DNA of 64,000 nucleotides from contig JAUPFL010000002.1 in the NCBI GenBank assembly GCA_030562215.1, positions 744,001 to 808,000 of the forward strand, written 5' to 3'. Positions 31,540-39,662 of this stretch are shown piece by piece (position 1 is the first letter of the stretch; each line of letters starts with the position of its first letter). This DNA is from Peribacillus frigoritolerans (lineage in GTDB: Bacteria > Bacillota > Bacilli > Bacillales > DSM-1321). The notes under the pieces are model-generated. The model was not told where the DNA came from. It did no database searches and worked only from the letters and a program-made list of their open reading frames with translations. The translations under genes and the position numbers were made by a program.

Positions 31540-33477
31540 ATGAGTGCTATAGCCGGTATTTATCATTTTAATGAAGAGCCTATGAATCTTCAACAATGCC
31601 ATAATTTGATGACGGCTTTACAAAAGTACCCTGCTGATTCTATCCAAATGTGGCATTCGGAAAAGGTGTTTCTCGGTTGTCATGCTCAATGGATCACGCC
31701 TGAATCTGTTGGTGAGCAGCTCCCGCTTTATGATTTTGAAAGGCAATGTACGATTACTGCTGATGCCATTATTGATAATCGTGATGATTTGTTCCAGAGG
31801 TTACAGGTTAAGCCATCCAATCAAAAGGGCATGACGGATAGTGAACTGATTCTCCTTTCTTATTATAAGTGGGGTGAAGATGCCCCGAAGTTCTTGGTAG
31901 GGGATTTTGCTTTTGTCATTTGGGACGAAAAGAAACGGAAGTTGTTTGGGGCAAGGGATTTTTCAGGAAGCAGAACTCTTTATTTTCACCAAAACTCTCG
32001 GAAATTTGCCTTTTGTACGACTATGGAACCGCTATTAAGATTCCCTTTTATTGAAAAAAGTTGAACGAGCAGTGGCTTGCTGAGTATTTGTCCGTATCGG
32101 GGATGATTGATGCAGTAGATTCTTTTATAACGCCGTACACAACGATAAATCAAATACCTCCATCACATAGCTTAACAATAGAGAATAATAGGTTGACTTT
32201 AAAACGATATTGCTTCTTAACTCAGGGAGAAAAGCTAAAGCTTAAATCAAATGAAGATTACATCGAAGCATTTCAGAGTGTCTTCCGGGAAGCTGTTACA
32301 TCCAGGTTAAGGACTCATCGGAAAGTTGGCGCCCAGTTGAGTGGTGGGTTGGATTCCGGGGCTGTTGTTGGCTTTGCTGTGAATCAATTGCAGCGGGAAA
32401 GCACTGCACTACATACATATAGTTATATACCTCCCGAAGATTTTAAAGATTTTACTCCTAAATACTTTTTGGCTGATGAGCGGCCTTTCATCAAATCGAC
32501 GGTAGGACATGTTGGCGGCATTATTGATCATTATTGTGACTTTAAGGGCAAAGATTCCTTTTCTGAAATGGAAGACTTCCTTGACATCATGGAGATGCCC
32601 TATAAGTTTTTTGAAAATTCTTTCTGGTTGAAAGGGATGTTTGAAAAAGCGAATGAGGACGGCATAGGTGTTTTGCTTAATGGAGATAGGGGGAACTTTT
32701 CAATTTCCTGGGGATTCCCGTTGAGTATTACTCCCTCCTATTAAAAAGGCTAAGGTGGGTTCGACTATATCAAGAGTTGGACCAATATAGGAGAAATGTC
32801 GGAGGATCTAGATTGCGTAAGGTGAAAGCAATTGCTAGAATCGGCTTTCCAATCATTGATCGGATCTTTCCGGAAGGCGTGACATATAAAATTCCATCCT
32901 TAATCAATCCAAGGTTTGCAGAAGGAATAGGCGTATATGACAAATTTAAAGAATTCGGCATGGATGAAACAGGCTGGTATTCGAATTCTGATATTTTTAA
33001 TGAAAGAAAAAGCACTTTGAAGATATCTTTCAGTGGAATGCAGGAAATACGCTTTCCACAAAGCTCTCCTTACGATACAAGTTATGGAAGCGAGATCCGA
33101 CCAATGATATCCGTGTTATTCGCTTTTGTTTATCACTCCCGGAAGATCAATATGTACAGAATGGGATGGATCGTGCCCTGATTCGGAATGCTACAGTGAA
33201 TGTCTTACCTGATAAGGTAAGGCTAAACCAACGGTACAGGGGTGTGCAGGGAGCTGATTGGGTTCACCGAATGCTGCCCAAATGGGGTGAATTCATAGAG
33301 GAGATTGAGCAGCTGATTACAGATGATAAAGCTTTGGAATTCCTGGATGGTCAAGCAATCAAGAATGCTTTAGGAACGATTAAAAAAGGAACTAGTCCCG
33401 AACTTGCTACAAATCCTGATCATAAATTCCTAATGCGGAGTTTAATCGTGTATCGATTTTTAAAACGATTCAATTAA
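31540..33477 (+). CDS. Lasso peptide cyclase, asparagine-synthetase-like (three frameshifts)
   Basis: ATP-dependent macrolactam synthetase (C protein) that adenylates the ring Asp side chain and joins it to the core N-terminus. About 645 residues after joining frames near 32061, 32735 and 33050. The N-terminal GATase-like domain starts MSAIAGIYHF; Ser stands where AsnB has the catalytic Cys2, so it should not hydrolyse glutamine, as expected for a cyclase. The PP-loop is 'GAQLSGGLDSGAVVGFA'. 'GARDFSGSRTLYF' and 'LLNGDRGNFSISWG' are also family-like. The precursor gene begins 16 bases downstream. The length and full domain set favour sequencing errors rather than decay. Confidence 0.85.
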
Positions 33478-33492
33478 AAGGAGGTGAATACT

Positions 33493-33623
33493 ATGAAAAA
33501 GGAATGGAAAAACCTGAATTGGAAATTCTTGATGTTAATCAAACAATGCTTGGAACTGAAGGGGAATATACAGATGCTGCTTTCCCATCAAACACACCTA
33601 AAGGTGACATAACTTTTAGTTAA
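33493..33623 (+). CDS. Paeninodin-like lasso peptide precursor (hidden by a one-base frameshift)
   Basis: AGGAGGTGAATACT precedes the ATG. As written, the frame gives a meaningless 39-mer. Adding one A to the run of five at about 33508-33512 gives a 43-residue precursor: leader MKKEWKK-PELEILDVNQTM, then ring LGTEGEYTD and tail AAFPSNTPKGDITFS. The leader has a YxxP-like WKKP motif for RRE binding, and Thr at -2 as in paeninodin (…HQTM). The ninth core residue is Asp, the usual isopeptide acceptor, so the predicted ring is Leu1-Asp9. The C-terminal Ser24 is the residue type phosphorylated by paeninodin kinases. Core codons run from 33549 to 33620. Confidence 0.82.
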
Positions 33624-33660
33624 ACTTATTCCGTTACTAAGTCTGTTAGATTCCCCTAAG

Positions 33661-33685
33661 CCCCTATTTATCCAGTTAATAGGGG
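33661..33685 (+). promoter_or_regulatory. Hairpin between precursor and kinase genes
   Basis: A perfect 8-bp stem CCCCTATT / AATAGGGG with a 9-base loop and no T tract. It is probably a partial terminator or mRNA stabiliser that lets the precursor be made in excess over downstream enzymes. Confidence 0.5.
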
Positions 33686-33747
33686 TATGACTTATACATT
33701 AAAGCTAGTCTAATTAAGAGACGTTATTTATGTACGGGGGTATTTAT

Positions 33748-34686
33748 ATGATCGGTATCAAAACAAGAACTGTATATGAAGCGTATGGTTTAACCGTTAC
33801 AAGTGATATAGCTTTACCCGAATTGCTTCCTATTAATATAGAGGATGATAAAGCTGATATTGTTATCGAAAAAGCTGATTTACATACATTATGGTCTGAG
33901 CACTCAGTTCCTGATGATGATTTTATCATTAAGAAAGACTGGATCATGTTTCATGTTTCCAATACGGCCATTTTCTTGATCCAAAGCGGAAATAGAATAG
34001 AATTTTGTCCAATTGATGAAGCACAAGAGGATGAGATTCGTCTTTATATCCTCGGAACATGCATGGGAGGCATTTTGATGCAAAGAAAAATTCTTCCTAT
34101 ACATGGAAGTGCGGTGGCCATAGATGGAAAGGCATATGCAATTGTTGGTGATTCTGGTGCTGGAAAGTCGACTCTTGCTTCAGCTTTTTTAAAAAGGGGC
34201 TATAAGCTCATGAGTGATGATGTCATACCAGTAACACTAAATGATGAAAATATTCCAATTGTAACACCTTCATATCCACAACAAAAATTATGGCTGGAGA
34301 GCTTAAATCATTTTGAAATGGATTCAAATAACTATCAGCCACTCATTGTTAGAGAAGATAAATTCGCTGTTCCGGTCCAAGATCAGTTTATTACCGAACA
34401 ACTCCCGCTCGCTGGTGTATTTGAATTGATTAAGTGTGAAAATGCCGAGATAGATATTACGCCTATACCATCCCTTCAAAGGTTTTATAAATTGTATCAT
34501 CATACATACCGTAATTTTTTTATCCAAAAATCTGGATTGATGGACTGGCATTTTAATACTTCTGCCAAAATGATTAAGAAAATCGAGTTTTTCCAATTAC
34601 GTAGACCAACGAATCGCTTTACGGCGCCAGACTTATCGGAAATAATTTTAAACGTATTAAATAAAACGGGAGGTAAGAGTTCATGA
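33748..34686 (+). CDS. HPr-kinase-like lasso peptide C-terminal Ser kinase
   Basis: A homologue of the paeninodin tailoring kinase family (PadeK/ThcoK/PsmK), 312 residues. It phosphorylates the side chain of the last Ser of the lasso precursor. Walker A 'GDSGAGKST' lies at about residues 134-142, after 'LPIHGSAVAIDGKAYAIV', and 'YKLMSDDVIPV' follows, matching the HPr kinase/phosphorylase C domain. It has its own N-terminal domain instead of the HprK one. The ATG at 33748 is used because GGGGG lies 8 bases upstream; 33730 has no site. Its stop overlaps B1. The frame is intact, which makes it one of the most reliable genes of the cluster. Confidence 0.88.
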   Translation: MIGIKTRTVYEAYGLTVTSDIALPELLPINIEDDKADIVIEKADLHTLWSEHSVPDDDFIIKKDWIMFHVSNTAIFLIQSGNRIEFCPIDEAQEDEIRLYILGTCMGGILMQRKILPIHGSAVAIDGKAYAIVGDSGAGKSTLASAFLKRGYKLMSDDVIPVTLNDENIPIVTPSYPQQKLWLESLNHFEMDSNNYQPLIVREDKFAVPVQDQFITEQLPLAGVFELIKCENAEIDITPIPSLQRFYKLYHHTYRNFFIQKSGLMDWHFNTSAKMIKKIEFFQLRRPTNRFTAPDLSEIILNVLNKTGGKSS

Positions 34687-34967
34687 TTATTAATCAACTT
34701 GATAAGAAATATAGCCAAAGTCCAGGAAACATAGTAAGTGACATGGATGGAGAAAAAGTGATGTTAAGCGTTTCTAACGGTAAATATTATAATTTAGGTG
34801 AACTGGGCGGGGAAATTTGGGAGTTAATGAAGGAACCCATCACGATTCAAGAGTTAGTTACAACATTACAGTCACAATACAATGTCGATCAAACCGATTG
34901 TAAAGAGCATGTCACTGACTTTTTAAGTCAATTGCTGGAACAAGGCTTAGTCAGCATCCATTCCTAG
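34683..34967 (+). CDS. PqqD-like RRE protein (lasso B1)
   Basis: Binds the leader peptide and delivers the precursor to the protease and cyclase. 94 residues of winged-helix PqqD fold: 'VMLSVSNGKYYNLGELGGEI' in parts, then 'WELMKEPITIQELVTTL' and 'TDFLSQLLEQGLV'. The 'YYNL…G..IW' block is diagnostic. It overlaps the kinase gene by four bases (ATGA), so the two are translated together. Confidence 0.88.
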   Translation: MIINQLDKKYSQSPGNIVSDMDGEKVMLSVSNGKYYNLGELGGEIWELMKEPITIQELVTTLQSQYNVDQTDCKEHVTDFLSQLLEQGLVSIHS

Positions 34968-35000
34968 TATCATGAATCTTTAGTCTCGGAGGCTAAAACT

Positions 35001-35461
35001 ATGAATATCGTAAAGAAAGCTCAGACTTTTCTTCGATTAGATTTCAAGATAAAGCTGCTGTATATCGAAGCCTTTTACAACTAGGCTGGGCCCGTTACCT
35101 TAAAAGCATTTCCTTTTCAAAAGTAGCCCCAACACTTGGTGAACAGATGAAAGAGTCATCATATGAATTAAATATAGGGGATAAAGAGATTTTAGCAAAT
35201 GTATCGAGAGCTATAAATATTATGAGCCGCTACACCATATGGGAAAGCCAGTGTCTTGTAAAGGCAATGGCTGCTATGAAGATGCTGGAAAAACGTGAGA
35301 TTGATAGCACTCTTTATTTAGGAACAGCCAAAGATGAGAATGGAGGGCTCATTGCACATGCTTGGCTGCGCAGTGGACCTTTTTACATAACGGGAGCTGA
35401 AGTGATGGATAGGTTCACTGTTGTTTCTAAGTTCTCTAAAAGAACATGGTTAAGGGTCTGA
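35001..35461 (+). CDS. Lasso leader peptidase, transglutaminase-like (B2, one frameshift)
   Basis: Cysteine protease that removes the leader so that the core N-terminus is free for ring closure. About 152 residues. The catalytic Cys lies in 'WESQCLVKAMAAMKML' and the His in 'AHAWLRSG', the standard McjB/B2 pattern; the Asp is probably the one in 'GAEVMDRFTVV'. 'LLQLGWARYLKSI' precedes them. One indel near 35040 splits the N-terminus; the joined start is 'MNIVKKAQTFLRL' then 'KAAVYRSLLQLGW'. GGAGG lies before the ATG. Confidence 0.83.
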
Positions 35462-35683
35462 AAGAACAAGAATCTAGTTAATCTGAAAACATTCTATTTG
35501 AACCAAATAAACCTTTCACCAGGAGTCCACGCGTCACTAACCCCACATACACTCATTTATATCTTCATTAAATAATAATTTTAGAAAAGTGATAGCCAAT
35601 TCCTTTCCTTCCATTTTCACGCTTTACCACATGTAACATGGAAGAAAACGGTTAAATATGGCCTGTAAATGGAGGATATGGTA

Positions 35684-37479
35684 ATGAAGCATCTTTTACT
35701 TTTTACGAAACAAATACATGATTATTCGGGGAAAACATTATATATCAATCTTATTTGTATGATTTTAATAGGCTTTTTAGAAGGCGTAGGAATTTTGTTA
35801 TTGATCCCATTGATTGGATTGAGCGGTGTAATGGACATAAAAACGGATGACGTTCCTTTCTTAAGCTGGATTAATGGTTTATTCACAGGAATTCCGGAAA
35901 CGCTCAGTCTTTTATTAATACTTGGTGTTTATGTGCTATTAATGGTTGGACAAAGTGTATTTAAACGGAATCAAACAATCTTGGGAGTCAAAATCCAACA
36001 AGGTTTTGTTAGAAAGTTAAGGGATGAGGCGTATGGAAGTCTGCTGCAGGTCAATTGGGGATTTTACTTAAAAAGAGGAAATCCGATATTATCAACATTA
36101 TGACAAATGAAACCTTCAATGTAAGCGCAGGTATTAATTTATTTTTACAGTTTATATCTTCTCTTATTTTTACTTTGATTCAAATCGGAATAGCTTTTTA
36201 TTTATCTGTTCCAATGACTAGTTTTATCATAGCCTTTGGGGGCATTCTTATTTTTCGTCACGGAAATTTGTGAAAAAGTCTCAGTCTATTGGAAAGGAAA
36301 CCTTTCAGCTTACACAAACCTATTTAGCGGGCATGACTGATCACCTTAATGGAATGAAAGATATCAAAAGTAATTCACTTGAGGACTCTCATTTGAATTG
36401 GTTTCTGTCTTTAAGTGAGAGAATGGAAAAAAACAGAATCAAGTTAACGACTTTAAATACGACGTCCCAGATGATCTTCAAAATTGTATCTTCAGTTTTA
36501 ATTGCCATTTTTGTGTTTTTTTCGATAAAGATGTTCATGGCCCAGCCAGCTCAACTAATGCTGATCACGGTTATTTTTTCAAGGTTATGGCCAAGGTTTA
36601 CTAGCATTCAATCAAATTTAGAGCAAATAGGATCTACGCTTCCATCTTTTAAAGCATTGTCGGATTTACAAAACGAATGTAGAGAAGCAAGAGAGTTATA
36701 TGAATCCGATTATAAAAATATCATGCCTATTGAAATTAAAAGAGGGTTAGATTGCCGTAATGTTTATTTTAGTTATGATCAAAGTGAGAGCACTTATGCC
36801 CTTAAAAATATAAGCATACACATTCCCTCTAACCGTATGACGGCTATTGTCGGCAGATCGGGTGCCGGAAAAAGCACCCTAATAGATATATTAATGGGGT
36901 TGAATCACCCTAATAGGGGCGAAGTCAGAATAGATGATATTCCCCTTACTAATGATCGATTATTATCACTGCGGCGGTCCATAAGTTATATCCGCAAGAT
37001 CCATTTCTCTTTAATGCAACAATAAGGGAAAATTTGCTGAACATTGACCCTGATGCAAGTGAGAAATCCATATGGGAGTCTTTGGAGTTCGCGGCAGCTG
37101 ATGAGTTTGTCAGTAAGCTTCCACAAGGTCTGGATACACTAATTGGTGACCGGGGTGTCCGACTGTCAGGAGGGGAAAGGCAGCGTCTAGTGTTAGCCAG
37201 AGCGATCTTACGTAAACCGTCCATCCTGGTATTGGATGAAGCGACGAGTGCTTTGGATACGGAGAACGAAGCGAAGATTCAATCCGCTATTGAAAGATTA
37301 AAAGGAAAAATGACCATCATCGTAATAGCTCACCGATTATCGACGATTCGCAATGCCGATCAAGTGCTGGTCATGGATCAGGGAGAAATCATTCAGGTCG
37401 GTGAATATAACAAGTTAGCAAATGAAAAAGAGGAATGTTTAGCAGTTTATTAGGTATCCAAATGGAATCAAGTGTGTAA
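35684..37479 (+). CDS. Lasso peptide ABC exporter (four frameshifts)
   Basis: A fused permease-ATPase of about 598 residues that exports the mature peptide and usually gives immunity. Six transmembrane helices lie in the first half (e.g. LICMILIGFLEGVGILLLI in pieces). The ATPase carries Walker A 'VGRSGAGKST', Q-loop 'SYI.QDPFLFNATI' after correcting a frame change near 37003, signature 'LSGGERQR', Walker B 'ILVLDEATSAL' and switch His in 'IAHRLST'. Other changes lie near 36065, 36262 and 37437; the end becomes 'GMFSSLLGIQMESSV'. ATG 35684 follows GGAGG by 8 bases. Last gene of the lasso operon. Confidence 0.85.
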
Positions 37480-37693
37480 ATATTTACGAGAGTTTACGAA
37501 CAGTCAGGTTACAGCCCATCTTATGGTTTGTAATGCTGGCTTTTTTCTTGAGGAGAATTAATAAAACTGAATTAATAATTCGGAAGTTATTTTTTCAGAA
37601 TAGTAAATAGGAGTTAATTTGAGCGGTGATATCTTTATTTTATATAAAAGTGTTTTAAAGAAAACGCAATATAACAGCGTTTTTACATTGTGA

Positions 37694-37768
37694 TGTCATT
37701 TTTTGATGAAAGATGCTGAAAAATGACATAAAAAAACGAATAGTATTAAGAACTATTATTACGTTTTT
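37694..37768. terminator. Two tandem hairpins downstream of the lasso operon
   Basis: A perfect 10-bp stem TGTCATTTTT / AAAAATGACA (37694-37703, 37719-37728) is followed at once by AAAAACG…CGTTTTT (37731-37768) with an inner ATAGT/ACTAT. Probably end the lasso transcript and insulate the next unit. A weaker GC hairpin with a T run is at 37509-37546. Confidence 0.6.
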
Positions 37769-37896
37769 AAGTATAATTAACATTAATATAGTTTTAATTA
37801 ACGGGATATGTTTTTAGGGCAAGATTGTTTATTTAGTACCATGGAAATAGGATTCAAGAGATTTATTAATCTTGGTTAATAATAATGTGAAATATT

Positions 37897-37982
37897 CTTG
37901 ATAAAGTTAAACCTATTGAAAAGTAGGGACGCAAAATTACAGGTCTAGGGCTTAATTCTAAGATGGCTGTGTTATCACAAGT
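37897..37982 (+). promoter_or_regulatory. Cyclic di-GMP-I (GEMM) riboswitch aptamer
   Basis: The order of conserved blocks matches GEMM-I: AAACC, a stem capped by GAAA (CCTATT-GAAA-AGTAGG), GGGACGCAAA, GGTCTAG, AAGATGGCTG and GTTATC. An outer helix closes it (CTTG.ATAA with TTATCACAAG). Only about 15 bases separate it from the ATG of the sinI-like gene, and GGGTGGG lies in that gap. There is no room for a terminator, so control is probably at translation initiation. Confidence 0.83.
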
Positions 37983-37997
37983 TGGGTGGGATTTGTC

Positions 37998-38111
37998 ATG
38001 GAAACTAATAATGAACGGGAAGAATGGGTTGCTCTAATTTTAGAGGCAAAAAATCTAGGATTATCTATTGAAGATGTGCGGGAGTTCATTAAGGGGAAAA
38101 ACAGATATTAG
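37998..38111 (+). CDS. sinI: SinI-type antirepressor, 37 residues
   Basis: Reads METNNEREEWVALILEAK then NLGLSIEDVREFIKGKNRY. This is the SinI helical domain (EEW…L…AK..G.S.E..R.FI) that displaces SinR from DNA by forming a heterodimer. It resembles the hook segment of the SinR at 7997 (EEWMEIMQDVMGSG). GGGTGGG precedes the ATG. It stands alone, far from sinR, and directly behind a c-di-GMP aptamer. A terminator follows. Too short for many gene finders. The partner could be another SinR paralogue elsewhere. Confidence 0.83.
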   Translation: METNNEREEWVALILEAKNLGLSIEDVREFIKGKNRY

Positions 38112-38133
38112 AGATTAATAAAGTTTCGTTAGG

Positions 38134-38159
38134 GAAGGCTGTTATACAGTCTTCTTTTT
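38134..38159 (+). terminator. Terminator of the sinI-like gene
   Basis: GAAGGCTGT / ACAGTCTTC stem (one G-T pair, 3-base loop) followed by TTTTTC. Confidence 0.8.
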
Positions 38160-38251
38160 CTGTTTCCATTCCCGGAAATTACAAAGGTATCTAAAATAAA
38201 GAACATGGGGATAATAATAAAAATGCAACCTATTTGAGAGGGATTCTTATT

Positions 38252-38365
38252 ATGGATGGACTTAATGCTTTTATAAAGGGATTAATATGGGGAACTTTAT
38301 TCAGTATACCACTATGGTTGTCATTTATTGGTTGGATAAAAATAATAATGAATATTATCAAGTAA
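38252..38365 (+). CDS. Small membrane protein, 37 residues
   Basis: ATG after GAGAGGG; reads MDGLNAFIKGLIWGTLFSIP then LWLSFIGWIKIIMNIIK. One transmembrane helix. No family recognised. Own transcription unit between terminators. Confidence 0.45.
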   Translation: MDGLNAFIKGLIWGTLFSIPLWLSFIGWIKIIMNIIK

Positions 38366-38558
38366 GCGCTTAATATTTAGATTATTAAAATGATATCTAG
38401 GCAGGATTTAACAGGATGATGATAGAATTTAGTTTTTATACATAGTGCGTTGGTCGTAATCTTCTATAAATTCAAGAAATATAGCCTAAAAAAATAGTTA
38501 ATAATACTTAAGAATTTTTGGTTGTGTGCCGATACTAATTATAGAGATCAAGCAAAGG

Positions 38559-38579
38559 GACTTCGCAAAAGGCGAGGTC
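38559..38579 (+). promoter_or_regulatory. Leader hairpin before a small membrane protein gene
   Basis: GACTTCGC / GCGAGGTC with a 5-base loop, inside a leader whose other sequences (CAAAGGG, AGATAGCTGCCATC) look structured. I could not match it to a known riboswitch. Confidence 0.4.
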
Positions 38580-38614
38580 AGATAGCTGCCATCAAAATAA
38601 AAGGAGATTATTTG

Positions 38615-38752
38615 ATGACAAAAAATAAATTCATTACGTTCGAGGAAGTTTATGAAAAGAAACAGAGAAGCAAGAAAATTTTTATTGGGACTTATATTAC
38701 TATTATTTTAGTATTGATTTCATTAATGACTTATTTTATGGGACAAGCATAA
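38615..38752 (+). CDS. Small membrane protein, 45 residues
   Basis: AAAAGGAG before ATG 38615. Hydrophilic charged N-terminal half (FEEVYEKKQRSKK), then a single helix (IFIGTYITIILVLISLMTYF). A longer reading from 38522 passes through the leader hairpin and is unlikely. Terminated by a GC stem and seven T. Function unknown. Confidence 0.55.
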   Translation: MTKNKFITFEEVYEKKQRSKKIFIGTYITIILVLISLMTYFMGQA

Positions 38753-38767
38753 TATGGAGTGTCGAGG

Positions 38768-38790
38768 GGCTGAGGAATCGGCCTTTTTTT
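38768..38790 (+). terminator. Terminator
   Basis: GGCTG / CGGCC stem with a 6-base loop and TTTTTTT. Confidence 0.75.
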
Positions 38791-38949
38791 GTTTTCTTTA
38801 AATCACATAAATAATTTAGTTTTTATTGTTAATTTTCTGTGAATTCTCTATTGGTAAACGAGTTTCCGCTTGCCAATTCCTACTATATATGTGATTATCA
38901 AATAAATGAGCTATATTCCTTATTTTTGAAAAAGGGTTAGGATAACAGT

Positions 38950-39123
38950 ATGAAATGGTGGCTCAATTATATATTGGAGTGGAAATTTCAAATGGATTTT
39001 TTTGATATTTTAAAAGACACTTTTGCAAAAGGAGAGTCTGGTCAGGATCTTACAGTAAATGAACTTGTGGAAGAGATTAAGGAGAAATTAAGCGGGATCA
39101 TTGAAGAACCTGATAGTATATGA
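38950..39123 (+). CDS. Small acidic hypothetical protein
   Basis: 57 residues, 'MKWWLNYILEWKFQMDFFD' then 'NELVEEIKEKLSGIIEEPDS'. Its stop overlaps the ATG of vanZ (ATGA), so they are co-translated. Function not recognised; the coupling suggests a partner of the VanZ protein. Confidence 0.5.
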   Translation: MKWWLNYILEWKFQMDFFDILKDTFAKGESGQDLTVNELVEEIKEKLSGIIEEPDSI

Positions 39124-39600
39124 TTCGTAGATACATATTCCCCATTATGCTTATTTTATGGGCAATGGTCATCTTCTTTCTTTCCTCGCAGACGTATGAG
39201 GAGCAAAGCGTTACCCCTTTTTAGCGCAGTTCAATACGCCTTATTGGTATGATAAGCTTAGTGGCATTTCATTCATGTATGGGGGGGTTGAGGTTAGTGC
39301 CCATACAGCTGGAGTGAGTGGTTTTGTGGAGTTCTTCATTCGGAAGGGTGCCCATATTTTTATCTTTTTGTGTTTGGTTTTTTGACGTTAGGGGTTTGGC
39401 GCAGTTTTGTAAAGAATCAAATCCTTTCGATTTCAGGGACTCTTTTATGTGTCCTCTTTTATGCGAGTGCAGATGAACTGCATCAAAAACTAACCGGTGG
39501 CCGTACCCCTTTATGGCAGGATGCCATGCTGGACACGTTTGGCGGTTTGCTTGGGATCATCTGTTTTCTTTTCTTGTATCGATGGAGAAGGCGCCATTGA
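39120..39600 (+). CDS. VanZ-family membrane protein (two frameshifts)
   Basis: About 160 residues with four or five helices. 'MIRRYIFPIMLILWAMVIFF' opens it. 'FFLSSQTYEEQS', 'RKGAHIFIF', 'YASADELHQKLTGGRTPLWQDAMLDT' in parts and 'GGLLGIICFLFLY' are VanZ hallmarks, especially the DE.HQ…R…D..D.GG pattern. Frame changes near 39221 (TTTTT) and 39377. VanZ proteins are linked to teicoplanin resistance and possibly to lipid-carrier processes; the precise role here is unknown. Confidence 0.85.
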
Positions 39601-39633
39601 ATCTGAAGAACTCAATTCGATACATATAATTTA

Positions 39634-39662
39634 GGAGCATGTCTATAACATGCTTCTTTTTA
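39634..39662 (+). terminator. Terminator of vanZ
   Basis: AGCATGT / ACATGCT stem with extra G-C closure, then TTCTTTTTAT. Confidence 0.75.

Noticed and set aside
33493-33612. The 39-residue peptide read without frame correction
   Set aside because: It has no leader or core features, whereas the +1 frame gives a complete lasso precursor with all expected landmarks.
29277-37479. Interpreting the lasso cluster as a pseudogene island
   Set aside because: K and B1 are fully intact, all motifs of the broken genes survive on both sides of each break, and essential genes elsewhere show the same type of indel.
38520-38600. A second c-di-GMP riboswitch
   Set aside because: CAAAGGG, GGTC and ATAGCTGCC resemble GEMM pieces, but the GAAA tetraloop stem and GGGACGCAAA core are missing.
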